A stretch of 64,000 nt of DNA from NCBI RefSeq assembly GCF_019603315.1, contig NZ_CP080649.1, positions 186,001-250,000 of the forward strand, given 5' to 3'. This document shows positions 1 to 7,842 of this stretch, in pieces. The translations under genes and the position numbers were made by a program. The notes beneath the pieces are model-generated. The model was not told where the DNA came from, did not search any database, and worked only from the letters and a program-made list of their open reading frames with translations. Origin of the DNA: Ruficoccus sp. ZRK36 (GTDB lineage Bacteria; Verrucomicrobiota; Verrucomicrobiia; Opitutales; Cerasicoccaceae). The number at the start of each line of letters is the position of its first letter. Position 1 is the first letter of the stretch.

Positions 1-603
1 GACTTCCTCGTTGAGCGCGGCGGTCATGTCCGTGGCGATAAAGCCGGGCGCAACCGCGTTGACCGTGATGCCCCGGGAGGCAACTTCGCGGGCCATGGAC
101 TTGGTCAGGCCGAAAATACCGGCCTTGGCGGCGGCATAATTGACCTGTCCAGGGTTCCCCATGATCCCGACGACCGAGGAAATATTGATCACGCGGCCCC
201 AGCGCTTCTTCGTCATCGGACGAAGCAGCCCCTTGGACCAGTAGAAGCAGCTGGAGAGGTTCGTGGAGATGACCTCGTTCCAGTCCTCGTCGCTCATGCG
301 CAGCATGAGGGTATCGCGGGTGATCCCGGCGTTGTTGACGAGGATATCTACGTTTTCGTGCTCCTTGATGAGCGATTCGCAGGCGTCGGCTACCATGGCG
401 CCGTCGGAGACGTCCACGGCCAGTGCGGAGGCCTTGCCCCCCTGGGCCTTGATGGCGTCGGCAGCAGCGCCGCAGGAGGATTCGTTGCGGCTGACGCACA
501 CCACGTGCACGCCCTCGGCCGCAAGGCCTTCGGCGATTGAGCGGCCAATTCCACGGCCTGCTCCTGTGACCACGGCCACTTTGTTGTCAAATGTCAGCTT
601 CAT
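1..603 (-). CDS. fabG: 3-oxoacyl-ACP reductase FabG (3' end outside window)
   Basis: NADPH-dependent reduction of 3-oxoacyl-ACP in type II fatty acid synthesis, in the cytoplasm. I translated the reverse strand from the ATG at 603: it opens MKLTFDNKVAVVTGAGRGIG, which holds the short-chain dehydrogenase TGxxxGIG cofactor loop. It continues with the NNAG motif, an ISS catalytic-serine strand and the YAAAK catalytic pair, followed by the substrate-loop VAPGFIATDM. 201 codons are inside the window; the family is about 245 residues, so roughly 45 C-terminal residues lie to the left. It is divergent from cls. The order of motifs makes FabG more likely than a generic SDR. Confidence 0.93.
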   Translation of the reverse strand, partial: MKLTFDNKVAVVTGAGRGIGRSIAEGLAAEGVHVVCVSRNESSCGAAADAIKAQGGKASALAVDVSDGAMVADACESLIKEHENVDILVNNAGITRDTLMLRMSDEDWNEVISTNLSSCFYWSKGLLRPMTKKRWGRVINISSVVGIMGNPGQVNYAAAKAGIFGLTKSMAREVASRGITVNAVAPGFIATDMTAALNEEV

Positions 604-761
604 TCAGCAAAAGGGTAAACAGGCGACTGTGCCCGAGCCGCCCGTCAAAGCAAGCAAAAACCTGCCACGAAAACCCCGCGCACGCATGCAAGGCGCATCA
701 GGGCTCACAAACATCCGCATGCCAGAGCCTTACGAGCACACATCGCCGGGGTCGATAAGGA

Positions 762-797
762 TTGATTTGTCACACGCCGTGCCCATAAATCGGGGGC
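762..797 (+). promoter_or_regulatory. candidate sigma70-like promoter of cls
   Basis: TTGATT at 762-767 and CATAAA at 784-789 are separated by 16 bases. A start of transcription 6-8 bases after the -10 would fall at about 795-797, directly at the GTG start at 798. If the promoter is real, the cls message would be leaderless or nearly so. Read by eye only. Confidence 0.35.
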
Positions 798-2258
798 GTG
801 GACAGCCAACCGGATTACGTCGTCGATGTGTTTTTCCTGATCCACTGGATGCTGGCCATTGTCGTCACGCTCCGGATCATCATGCGCCGCAACTCGGTCG
901 GGGTCGCCCTAGCCTGGTTGACGTTAGTTTTCTTCCTGCCGATGGCTGGCTCCATCCTCTATATAATCTTTGGGGAGATCAGTGTCGGCCGTGCCCGTAC
1001 CCGGCGAGCCTTGCAGCTCATCCAGCCCTTTAAGCAGCTGATCAACGACCGGCAAAAGCGCTTCACCCTCGACTGGTCGCAGCAGAGCGAAGCCTCCCGG
1101 CTGCTCGCCCGCCACGCCTACAATACGACCAACCTCCCCACCCTGCCCGGTAACGACCTCGAACTGCTCGACAACTGCCAGGACATCCTGCGCCGCATGA
1201 TCGATGACATCCAGCAGGCCACCCACCGCGTGCACATGGAGTTCTACATCTGGCACCTCGGGGGGATCGCAGACGAGGTCATGGCCGCCGTCATTGAGGC
1301 CCGCAAGCGCGGTGCGCACTGCCGCATCCTGCTGGACTCCATCGGCAGCCACGATTTCCTGAAAAGCGAGCTGTGCAAAAAGGCCCGGCAGGCCGGGGTC
1401 GAAATCGCCGAGGCCCTCCCCGTGCGCTGGCTGCGCAACTTTTACCGCCGACAGGACCTGCGCCTGCACCGCAAGATCGTCTGCATCGACGGAGAGATCG
1501 CCTACACCGGCAGCCTCAACCTCGTCGATTCGCGCCACTTCAAGACCAAGGCCGGAGTCGGCCAGTGGGTGGACAGCATGGTCCGCGTCAAAGGCCCCGT
1601 CGTCGAGGCGCTGGCAGTCGTCTTCCTCGCCGACTGGAGCATCGAGACAGGCATGAGCTTTGACCAGATCACCGAGGAAGGCGGGCTCAAGGAGCTCGAC
1701 GAGGCCGGCGAATCTTTCGTCCAGGTCGTCCCCTCGGGGCCGGGCTTCTTTAACCAGTCCAGCTACCAGAGTATCCTGACCGCCATTTACCTCGCGAAGA
1801 AGGAGCTGGTGCTGACGACCCCGTACTTCGTGCCGGACGAGGCCGTGCAGATCGCACTGGTCTCGGCCGTCATGCGCGGGGTCAACGTCACCCTCATCAT
1901 GCCCGAAAAGGTGGACTCAAAGCTCGTCCACCACGCCAGCCGCGCCTACTTCGAGGAGCTGCTGGAGGGCGGCGTACGCATCGCGCTCTTTACCGGCGGG
2001 CTCCTGCACTCCAAGACCGTGACGGTGGACAACGAGATCGGCCTCATCGGCTCGGTCAACCTCGACCAGCGCAGCCTCTGGCTCAACCAGGAGGTCACGC
2101 TCTTCGTGTACGACAGCGAGTTCGCGCAGCGCCTGCGCAAGGTCCAGCAAAGCTACATCGACAACGCCGATATCCTCCACCTCGCCGCCTGGAAGAAGCG
2201 CCGCTTCCACCAGCGCCTGCTGGAGAACGCCCTGCGCCTGACCGGGCCGCTGCTGTAG
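798..2258 (+). CDS. cls: cardiolipin synthase
   Basis: Makes cardiolipin in the inner membrane by phosphatidyl transfer. The 486-residue protein has two N-terminal membrane helices (about residues 8-60) and two phospholipase D HKD motifs: HRKIVCIDGEIAYTGSLN near the middle and HSKTVTVDNEIGLIGSVN near the C-terminus. Length fits bacterial Cls of about 480 residues. The start is a GTG at 798 preceded by GGGGGC; an in-frame ATG at 849 would cut into the first helix and is less likely. It lies next to fabG, so the two flank a lipid-metabolism boundary, but they are transcribed apart. Confidence 0.92.
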   Translation: MDSQPDYVVDVFFLIHWMLAIVVTLRIIMRRNSVGVALAWLTLVFFLPMAGSILYIIFGEISVGRARTRRALQLIQPFKQLINDRQKRFTLDWSQQSEASRLLARHAYNTTNLPTLPGNDLELLDNCQDILRRMIDDIQQATHRVHMEFYIWHLGGIADEVMAAVIEARKRGAHCRILLDSIGSHDFLKSELCKKARQAGVEIAEALPVRWLRNFYRRQDLRLHRKIVCIDGEIAYTGSLNLVDSRHFKTKAGVGQWVDSMVRVKGPVVEALAVVFLADWSIETGMSFDQITEEGGLKELDEAGESFVQVVPSGPGFFNQSSYQSILTAIYLAKKELVLTTPYFVPDEAVQIALVSAVMRGVNVTLIMPEKVDSKLVHHASRAYFEELLEGGVRIALFTGGLLHSKTVTVDNEIGLIGSVNLDQRSLWLNQEVTLFVYDSEFAQRLRKVQQSYIDNADILHLAAWKKRRFHQRLLENALRLTGPLL

Positions 2259-2273
2259 GCGAAAGATTTTGTT

Positions 2274-2303
2274 TTAACCGCAAAGACGCAAAGAGCACAA
2301 AGG
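2274..2303 (+). repeat. left inverted repeat of cassette
   Basis: The first 20 bases are perfectly repeated in reverse complement at 2803-2822. The following bases (GAGCACAAAGG) match imperfectly. Confidence 0.75.
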
Positions 2304-2334
2304 TAAGAGCCTAATATTTAAGCAGGAGGGATCA

Positions 2335-2709
2335 ATGAGCAACAGGCTAAGTTTTCCGGGCATACTGATGTTTGTGCTGCTGGGAATGAGTTTACCTCTT
2401 AGCGGGGCGGCTCCGCGCGAGGAATTCATTTCGATTTCCTTGTACACGATGAACGTCAAGCTCGACCTTCGACAGTACAAGAACGTTTTGGATGAATCCA
2501 AGGCAGGCTTCTTGTTACTCGATGCGGATGTTGTGAACAAAAAGGCCCTGCTACTGCTGTACGATGAGTCCAATAAACAGACTTATTGTGGTTGGGTCGA
2601 CGAAGCCATGTTTGTCAATTCCGCCCCGGCGCTCAAAGGCCGCTCCGGCCTCAAATTATTAAAGGTAACAGAGAACTCTGCGACCTTTGAGATACGTTTT
2701 GCGCGTTAG
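2335..2709 (+). CDS. small exported protein of unknown function
   Basis: 124 residues. An N-terminal signal peptide is visible: basic start MSNR, a hydrophobic core (ILMFVLLGMSLPL), then SGAA as a likely cleavage site. The mature part is about 100 residues with no motif I recognise; it has two cysteine-poor beta-like stretches (KAGFLLLDADVV, KALLLLYDE). AT content is higher than in the flanking genes, and the gene lies inside an inverted-repeat pair, both signs of separate origin. An AGGAGG-like site (AGCAGGAGGGATCA) lies before the ATG, which supports this start. Function unknown. Confidence 0.7.
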   Translation: MSNRLSFPGILMFVLLGMSLPLSGAAPREEFISISLYTMNVKLDLRQYKNVLDESKAGFLLLDADVVNKKALLLLYDESNKQTYCGWVDEAMFVNSAPALKGRSGLKLLKVTENSATFEIRFAR

Positions 2710-2797
2710 TGGAGACCGTTGGCTAATAAGGTATGCAGGCCGACATCATGAGCGGGCAACCGCGGTAACGGTTATCGTACAGTAACAGCATTTGCTT

Positions 2798-2822
2798 TGC
2801 GCCTTTGCGTCTTTGCGGTTAA
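2798..2822 (-). repeat. right inverted repeat of cassette
   Basis: CTTTGCGTCTTTGCGGTTAA at 2803-2822 is the reverse complement of 2274-2293. It ends 15 bases before the next start codon. Confidence 0.75.
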
Positions 2823-2837
2823 TTAATCCCCTTTTCC

Positions 2838-3638
2838 ATGTCCACTGAACCGACACCGCTTTTATCCGTCGAGGGCTTGGCCGTCATGCGCGGCGACACC
2901 CACATCCTGCGCAAGATCGACTGGCGCGTCGAACCGGGCCAACACTGGGCCATTCTCGGGGCCAATGGCTGCGGCAAGACCTCTCTGCTCTCGGCCATCA
3001 CCGCCTACCTGACGCCCTCCTCCGGCGAGATCGTCTTCGACGGCGACGCCTACGGCGAGACCGACTGGAACGATGTGCGCCTGCGCATCGGGATCGTCAG
3101 CAACGCCCTCACCCGCCGCATCCCGCCCGGCGAAAACGCCCTCACCACCGTGCTCTCCGGACAGACCGCGCAACTCGGCTTCTGGACGCGGGATAAAAAA
3201 GTCCCCGTGGACAAGGCCCTGCGCTGCCTCGGCAAGCTCGGGGTGCGCCATCTGGCCGAACGCCCCTGGGAAGTCCTCAGTCAGGGCGAACGGCAAAAGG
3301 TCTTCATCGCCCGCGCCCTCATGGCTGACCCCCGCCTGCTCATCCTCGACGAGCCCTGCGCCGGGCTCGATCCGGTGGCTCGGGAGAACTTTCTCGTGCG
3401 TCTGCGCAAGCTCGCCACCCTCAAGCGTGGACCGGCTATGATCCTCGTCACCCACCACGTGGAGGAGATTTTTCCGGAGATCAGCCACGTGCTCGTCCTG
3501 AAGAAGGGACGCGTGCTGGCCGCTGGCCCCGTCGCGGAAACCCTTTCCTCTGAAACGCTCAGCGCGGCCTTCGGGGCCCCTCTCACGCTGGAGCGCGACC
3601 GCTACGAGCGGCTCAGGTTGCAGTTCGCTCAGAGCTAA
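2838..3638 (+). CDS. ABC transporter ATP-binding protein
   Basis: 266-residue single nucleotide-binding domain. It shows Walker A GANGCGKTSLL, signature LSQGERQKV, Walker B LLILDEPCAGLD and the switch histidine in VTHHVEE. No permease or binding-protein gene is next to it, so its partner is unknown. The overall pattern (GANGCGKTSLL and LDEPCAGLDPVAREN) resembles the iron/molybdate-type stand-alone ATPases (YlmA/ModF-like). The start follows the right cassette repeat by 15 bases, so its own promoter may have been separated from it by the insertion. Confidence 0.85.
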   Translation: MSTEPTPLLSVEGLAVMRGDTHILRKIDWRVEPGQHWAILGANGCGKTSLLSAITAYLTPSSGEIVFDGDAYGETDWNDVRLRIGIVSNALTRRIPPGENALTTVLSGQTAQLGFWTRDKKVPVDKALRCLGKLGVRHLAERPWEVLSQGERQKVFIARALMADPRLLILDEPCAGLDPVARENFLVRLRKLATLKRGPAMILVTHHVEEIFPEISHVLVLKKGRVLAAGPVAETLSSETLSAAFGAPLTLERDRYERLRLQFAQS

Positions 3639-3768
3639 GGGCTGCTCCGATACGGCATTTTTCGCACAACGCAGGCGGACGCAGCGTTCCCGCGCGCTCG
3701 TTCATTATTTTTACTAATTTAAAGCAGACTATTAATTAAATAGACTTTTCGTCGATTTTTAGTGAACC

Positions 3769-3779
3769 TAAACGGTTTA
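3769..3779 (+). promoter_or_regulatory. candidate operator upstream of HPr gene
   Basis: TAAACGGTTTA is an odd palindrome (5-base arms about a central G), 20 bases before the ATG of the HPr gene, in a very AT-rich stretch (3700-3799) that also holds a near-palindrome at 3727-3745. It could be an operator or part of the promoter. Confidence 0.3.
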
Positions 3780-3799
3780 ATATCGCTCTAATAGCTAAG

Positions 3800-4066
3800 A
3801 TGAAAACGACCAAAGTCATCGTCCCCTGGAAAGGGGGCCTGCACTTAAGACCGGCGGCGGACATTGTGAACACCGCCAAGCAGAGCCGTTCGTCCATGAC
3901 CCTGCGTCTTGGCGAAAAACGCGCCAGCCTGCGCAGCATTGTCAGCCTCGTCATGCTCTGCGCCACGATGGGCACACCTCTCGTGCTTGAAGCCCAGGGC
4001 GAGGACGAAGAACGCGCCTCCAAGGCGGTGGCCCAGCTCTTCGCCAAGGATCATATCGAAAATTGA
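3800..4066 (+). CDS. ptsH: HPr family phosphocarrier protein
   Basis: 88 residues, the usual HPr length. The active-site loop GGLHLRPAA places the phospho-accepting histidine at position 15, and SLRSIVSLVML places a serine at position 46, the site used by HPr kinase in families that regulate through HPr. With both residues kept, it could act in phosphotransfer and in regulation. No enzyme I, enzyme II or HprK gene is in this window. It stands alone between the ABC ATPase and msrA with its own AT-rich upstream region. It could serve only as a regulator in an organism with an incomplete PTS. Confidence 0.88.
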   Translation: MKTTKVIVPWKGGLHLRPAADIVNTAKQSRSSMTLRLGEKRASLRSIVSLVMLCATMGTPLVLEAQGEDEERASKAVAQLFAKDHIEN

Positions 4067-4186
4067 TCGGACCGCACGGGGGACTGGGTCCCTCGAAGCT
4101 CCATCAACACCTCAACGGTGGAACGGGCAAACCTGCCCGCTGGCTTGCGTGTGTCAGGAAACGGGATTGATTACGACTGAGCAGGC

Positions 4187-4819
4187 ATGTCCCTGATCCG
4201 TTTCGCAGTTCTCACCCTGCTGGCCGCCACCCTGAGCGCCGCGTGCGCCCGTGAGCAGTCCGCGCCCACCCGCCAAACCGTTTCCGATATGACCGATCTC
4301 CCCGCCCATGCCCAACAAGCGATCTTTGCCGGTGGCTGCTTCTGGTGTACCGAGGCCATCTACGCCCGCATCGATGGCGTGCTTAAGGTCGAGTCCGGCT
4401 ACATCGGGGGCGACGTCCCCAACCCGACCTACCAGCAAGTCTGCACCGGTACCACCGGGCACGCAGAAGCCATTCGCGTGAGCTTCGACCCGGAAAAGGT
4501 CAGCTACGAGCAACTGGTGAGGCTGTTTTTCGCCGCCCACGACCCGACCACCCTCAACCGCCAGGGAGCCGATGTCGGCACCCAGTACCGTTCGGCCATC
4601 TTCACGCTGGACGACGCCCAGGCCGACACCGCCGAACGCGTCAAAAAGGAAATCGACGCCTCCGGGGAATTCTCGCGCCCCATCGTGACCGAGATCACCC
4701 CCGCGACGACGTTTTATCCCGCCGAGGATTACCATCAGGACTATTTCGAGCGCAACAGCTCGGCCCCCTACTGCCAGGTCGTCATCGCCCCCAAGCTCAA
4801 AAAGCTCGGACTGGAGTGA
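4187..4819 (+). CDS. msrA: peptide-methionine (S)-S-oxide reductase MsrA, probable lipoprotein
   Basis: Reduces methionine-S-sulfoxide in oxidised proteins. Catalytic motif GGCFWC with Cys51 as nucleophile, then the family stretches [17 protein letters not shown] and GHAEAIRV, and the C-terminal QDYFERN. The 210 residues include an N-terminal segment absent from cytoplasmic MsrA: hydrophobic [14 protein letters not shown] followed by Cys20. This looks like a lipoprotein signal, although the -3 residue is Ser and not the usual Leu. A surface or periplasmic MsrA would protect envelope proteins. It is convergent with murJ. Confidence 0.93.
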   Translation: MSLIRFAVLTLLAATLSAACAREQSAPTRQTVSDMTDLPAHAQQAIFAGGCFWCTEAIYARIDGVLKVESGYIGGDVPNPTYQQVCTGTTGHAEAIRVSFDPEKVSYEQLVRLFFAAHDPTTLNRQGADVGTQYRSAIFTLDDAQADTAERVKKEIDASGEFSRPIVTEITPATTFYPAEDYHQDYFERNSSAPYCQVVIAPKLKKLGLE

Positions 4820-4848
4820 GTGGTTTGCTTGGGGGTTATGCACCCGCA

Positions 4849-4883
4849 GCAGCCACAGGCTGCACTTTCGATGCTGCGCATCG
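4849..4883. repeat. two adjacent tight-loop hairpins
   Basis: GCAGCC-ACA-GGCTGC at 4849-4863 and CGATGC-TGC-GCATCG at 4869-4883, each with a three-base loop. They are the first two of five hairpins between the convergent msrA and murJ genes. Confidence 0.75.
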
Positions 4884-4885
4884 TA

Positions 4886-4930
4886 TCAGCGATTACTGAA
4901 ACCAGCTACGCTGGTTTCAGTAATCGCTGA
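4886..4930. repeat. 21-bp-arm perfect hairpin
   Basis: A perfect inverted repeat with arms 4886-4906 and 4910-4930 and the loop TAC. No T-run follows on either strand. It sits between the 3' ends of msrA and murJ, so a role in ending or stabilising both messages is likely, and a small repeat element is the other reading. Confidence 0.8.
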
Positions 4931-4996
4931 GCAAAGCATCCAAGCCGCGTTGCCACCAGAACAAGTCCTGGACCTGTAATGCTGTCGCATCACCTT

Positions 4997-5090
4997 GCCT
5001 CTGCTAAGGCAGAGGCGAGAGGAGGCCAAGTGGTTGATTAACCCGTTGCCGGGGCAGCGAACGCAGTGAGCGATGGGGCAGAGCCCCATC
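4997..5090. repeat. two further hairpins before murJ 3' end
   Basis: GCCTCTGC-TAAG-GCAGAGGC at 4997-5016 and GATGGGGC-AGA-GCCCCATC at 5072-5090. The second lies 15 bases beyond the murJ stop and could act as its transcript end. Confidence 0.7.
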
Positions 5091-5104
5091 AATGTCCTGT
5101 GCGG

Positions 5105-6682
5105 TCACGCACCCCGGCGCAGGATGAGCGAGAGGAGGGCTTTGCGGTCCTCGAAGCCACTCAGCCAGAGCAGTCCAAAGTACGCGGCAGCCGAGACCGG
5201 GATGATCACGAGCACGGTGATCACATCCGCCCATTTACCGGGCGCTATCCACTGACTCAACACCTGTGCGAGCTCCCAGGTCAGCACTCCCATAACCACT
5301 GCTGCCAGAACGATCCGGACAAGGCCGTTGACCAACCTGGCCCCGGAAAAGACCGTCAGCTTGCGGGGCAGAACAGCAGCCAGCCCGACGGCCTGCACAC
5401 CGGCTGAGACGAGGTTCGCCACGGCGAGGCCGACCGTCCCCAGCGGCCGCATCAAGATCAGGCTGAGCACGAGGTTGACCACGAAGGACACGACCGCGAT
5501 GCGCACCGGCGTACGCGTGTCTTTCATCGAGTGGAAGCCGCGCGTGGCCATGGTTGCCAGTCCGTAGAAAGGCAGGGCGCAGGCAAAAACCGCCAGCACC
5601 GGCACCGTCTGGTCCACGTCGAGCGCGTTGAAGCGCCCCCACTCAAACAGCAACCCCAGCACCGGCCCGGCCAGCACGGCCAGCCCGACAGCTGCAGGCA
5701 CCGTGATGGCGAGAATCAGCCGCAGGCCCTCGCCATAGAGGCGGGCGATCCCGGGCTTGTCATCGGTGGCGGCCATCAGCGCCAGATTTGGAAAGATCAC
5801 CGTCGCCACCGCGATGGCGAACACCCCCAGCGGGAGCTCGACGAGGCGGTTGGCCAGGTACAGGGCGGTCACACCCGTTTCGTTCAGGCCAAAGGCAAGC
5901 AGACGCGAGACGAGGACATTTACCTGCATCACTGCTGCCCCGGCCACGGCGGGGAGGAAAATTTTGTTTAGCTCGGTTAAACGCTCGGCGGGAGAAAAAT
6001 CGAAACGCGCGCGCCAACCCTCACGCCTCAGTGCCACCCACGGCACAATCAGCTGCACCGCACCGCCGACCAACACCCCCGCGCACAGCGCCAGCGCCAG
6101 CGGGTAGCCCTTCAACCCCATCCCCCAGCCGCCGATGGCCAGGGTCGCAATCATGGCGAGGTTGAGCCAGACCGCCGTGAGCGCATGCACGGCGAAGCGC
6201 TGGAGCACATTGAGCAGGCCGCCCATCAGCGCCGCCACACAAACCAGCACCATATACGGCAGCAGCACCACGCCCATGGCGCAGCCCTTTTCCCACTGCT
6301 CGTGGTCGACCTGCAGCGTCTCGGCCAGCCCGGCGTGCCGGATCAGTACCCAACCGATCCCGAAGCCGAGCATCCCGACGGCGCTCAGCCCCAGCAGGAC
6401 GACCAACGCACGCGAGAGCACCCGATTCGCAAACCCGAAGGCCGGCCCCTTGCCCTCCTCTTTCAGGGCCCCGGAAAAGATGGGGATCAACGCCGAGCTG
6501 AGTGCCCCCTCCCCTAACAAACGGCGGAATAGGTTTGGCACAGTAAATGCAAAAATGAAAGCTGAGGAGGTGGCCGACAGCCCTAAAAAGCCCATCATCA
6601 GGATATCACGCAAGAGCCCGAGCAGTCGGGAGCCAAGCGTCGACACGGCGACGATGAGGATATTTTGCAGGTTTTTCGCCAT
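5105..6682 (-). CDS. murJ: lipid II flippase MurJ (MviN)
   Basis: Flips the peptidoglycan precursor lipid II across the inner membrane. 525 residues with about 14 hydrophobic segments. The N-terminal part is typical of MurJ: STLGSRLLGLLRDILMM, the FTVPNLFRRLLGEGALSSA loop with conserved arginines and EGALSSA, and FANRVLSR. Length matches the family (510-530). It starts at an ATG at 6682, divergent from pta with 59 bases between the starts. The 3' end faces msrA across the hairpin cluster. Confidence 0.95.
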   Translation of the reverse strand: MAKNLQNILIVAVSTLGSRLLGLLRDILMMGFLGLSATSSAFIFAFTVPNLFRRLLGEGALSSALIPIFSGALKEEGKGPAFGFANRVLSRALVVLLGLSAVGMLGFGIGWVLIRHAGLAETLQVDHEQWEKGCAMGVVLLPYMVLVCVAALMGGLLNVLQRFAVHALTAVWLNLAMIATLAIGGWGMGLKGYPLALALCAGVLVGGAVQLIVPWVALRREGWRARFDFSPAERLTELNKIFLPAVAGAAVMQVNVLVSRLLAFGLNETGVTALYLANRLVELPLGVFAIAVATVIFPNLALMAATDDKPGIARLYGEGLRLILAITVPAAVGLAVLAGPVLGLLFEWGRFNALDVDQTVPVLAVFACALPFYGLATMATRGFHSMKDTRTPVRIAVVSFVVNLVLSLILMRPLGTVGLAVANLVSAGVQAVGLAAVLPRKLTVFSGARLVNGLVRIVLAAVVMGVLTWELAQVLSQWIAPGKWADVITVLVIIPVSAAAYFGLLWLSGFEDRKALLSLILRRGA

Positions 6683-6741
6683 TGATCCGCAGAGTCTAGC
6701 ACATTAGTGATAAACACTTTCCCAAACAGAATTTCCTCATC

Positions 6742-7776
6742 ATGTCACTGATTAACCGCTTATCCGTCCGCTTGCAGAACCACCCCAAGCGCGTTGTATA
6801 CCCCGAGGGAACGGACCCACGCATCATTCAGGCCGCCCGGCAGTACGCCACCCGCGGCCTTGGTGTACCGATCCTGCTCGGAGACCGGACCCGCATTAAA
6901 ATCAATGCGGCCCGCCTCGACATCAAACTCGATGGCGTCAAGATTATCGAGCCCGGCCGTTCCGACGAGCTGGAAGATTTTCTCACCAAGTTCCAGGGGC
7001 TACGCCGCTTCCGGAACCTCGACAAGCAGTCCGCCAAGGACTACATCGTCAACAACAACTACTTTGCCACGCTGATGCTGGCCACGGGCCGGGCCGATGC
7101 CATCGTGTCCGGTGCCACCATCAACGCCTCCAGCGCCCTGCGTCCGCTCTTCCAGATCATCCCAACGCAGGACGACGTGCAGACGGCCTCCTCCATGCTC
7201 ATCCTGGAAAAGGAAGACTCGCGCCTGGGCATCGACGGTGCGCTCTTTATGGCGGACTGCGGTGTCATCCCCGAGCCGACCTCCGAGCAGCTGGCGGACA
7301 TCGCCTGCACCACAGCCGGCCTCGCCTGGCACCTGACCAACGAGCGTCCGCGCGTGGCCATGCTCGCTTTCTCCAGTAAGGCCAACAAGGACAAGCACGC
7401 CTCCATCGCCCGCATGAAGGCGGCCACCTCTCTGGCCAAGGACAAAGCACGCGACCACGACATGCCGGTCGAAATCGATGGTGAGCTGCAGGCTGACGCC
7501 GCGCTGGACCCCTTTGTGGCCGAGCAGAAAGAAATCGGCGGCTCCGTCGCCGGTCAGGCCAACGTCCTGGTCTTCCCCGACCTGAACAGCGGTAACATCG
7601 CCTCCAAGCTCGCCCAGATGGTCTCCGGTGCGCGCTCTTACGGGCAGATCATTACCGGCCTGTCCAAGCCCGCTGCCGAGATCAGCCGCGGTGCCAGTGC
7701 GCACGACATCTTTGGGGCCACGGTCATTGTTGCCGCTCAGGCGGTGGACAAGAAGTACCTCTACCCCACGGATTAA
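6742..7776 (+). CDS. pta: phosphate acetyltransferase, catalytic domain only
   Basis: Interconverts acetyl-CoA and acetyl phosphate. 344 residues that cover only the PTA_PTB catalytic domain: VVYPEGTDPRIIQAA near the start, VSGATINASSALRPLFQII, then the C-terminal VLVFPDLNSGNIASKL and VAAQAVDKKYLYPTD. Large Pta enzymes such as that of E. coli (about 714 residues) carry an extra N-terminal P-loop/DRTGG region; here that region is encoded by the next gene downstream. No ackA gene is in the window. The two genes are 66 bases apart and likely co-transcribed. Confidence 0.92.
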   Translation: MSLINRLSVRLQNHPKRVVYPEGTDPRIIQAARQYATRGLGVPILLGDRTRIKINAARLDIKLDGVKIIEPGRSDELEDFLTKFQGLRRFRNLDKQSAKDYIVNNNYFATLMLATGRADAIVSGATINASSALRPLFQIIPTQDDVQTASSMLILEKEDSRLGIDGALFMADCGVIPEPTSEQLADIACTTAGLAWHLTNERPRVAMLAFSSKANKDKHASIARMKAATSLAKDKARDHDMPVEIDGELQADAALDPFVAEQKEIGGSVAGQANVLVFPDLNSGNIASKLAQMVSGARSYGQIITGLSKPAAEISRGASAHDIFGATVIVAAQAVDKKYLYPTD

Positions 7777-7842
7777 CGCTCACACCGCGGACCCGATGTT
7801 TGCGCCCGCTGCGGGCACAGACGACTCTCCAACTATTCTGCC

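Larger units (their letters stand above)
2274..2822. mobile_element. inverted-repeat-bounded cassette carrying one small gene
   Basis: TTAACCGCAAAGACGCAAAG at 2274-2293 recurs as its exact reverse complement at 2803-2822, and similarity extends about 8-10 bases further inward with one gap. Both outer ends begin with TTAA. The 549-bp unit sits between the cls stop and the start of an ABC ATPase gene, and holds one gene that is visibly more AT-rich than its neighbours. The repeat resembles the widely scattered CCGCAAAGACGCAAAG-type intergenic repeat that I recall from many bacterial genomes. No transposase is inside, so it would be non-autonomous. The mobile nature is an inference. Confidence 0.5.

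Noticed and set aside
263-1033. 256-codon plus-strand ORF
   Set aside because: Overlaps fabG antisense and the start of cls in another frame; both have strong motifs.
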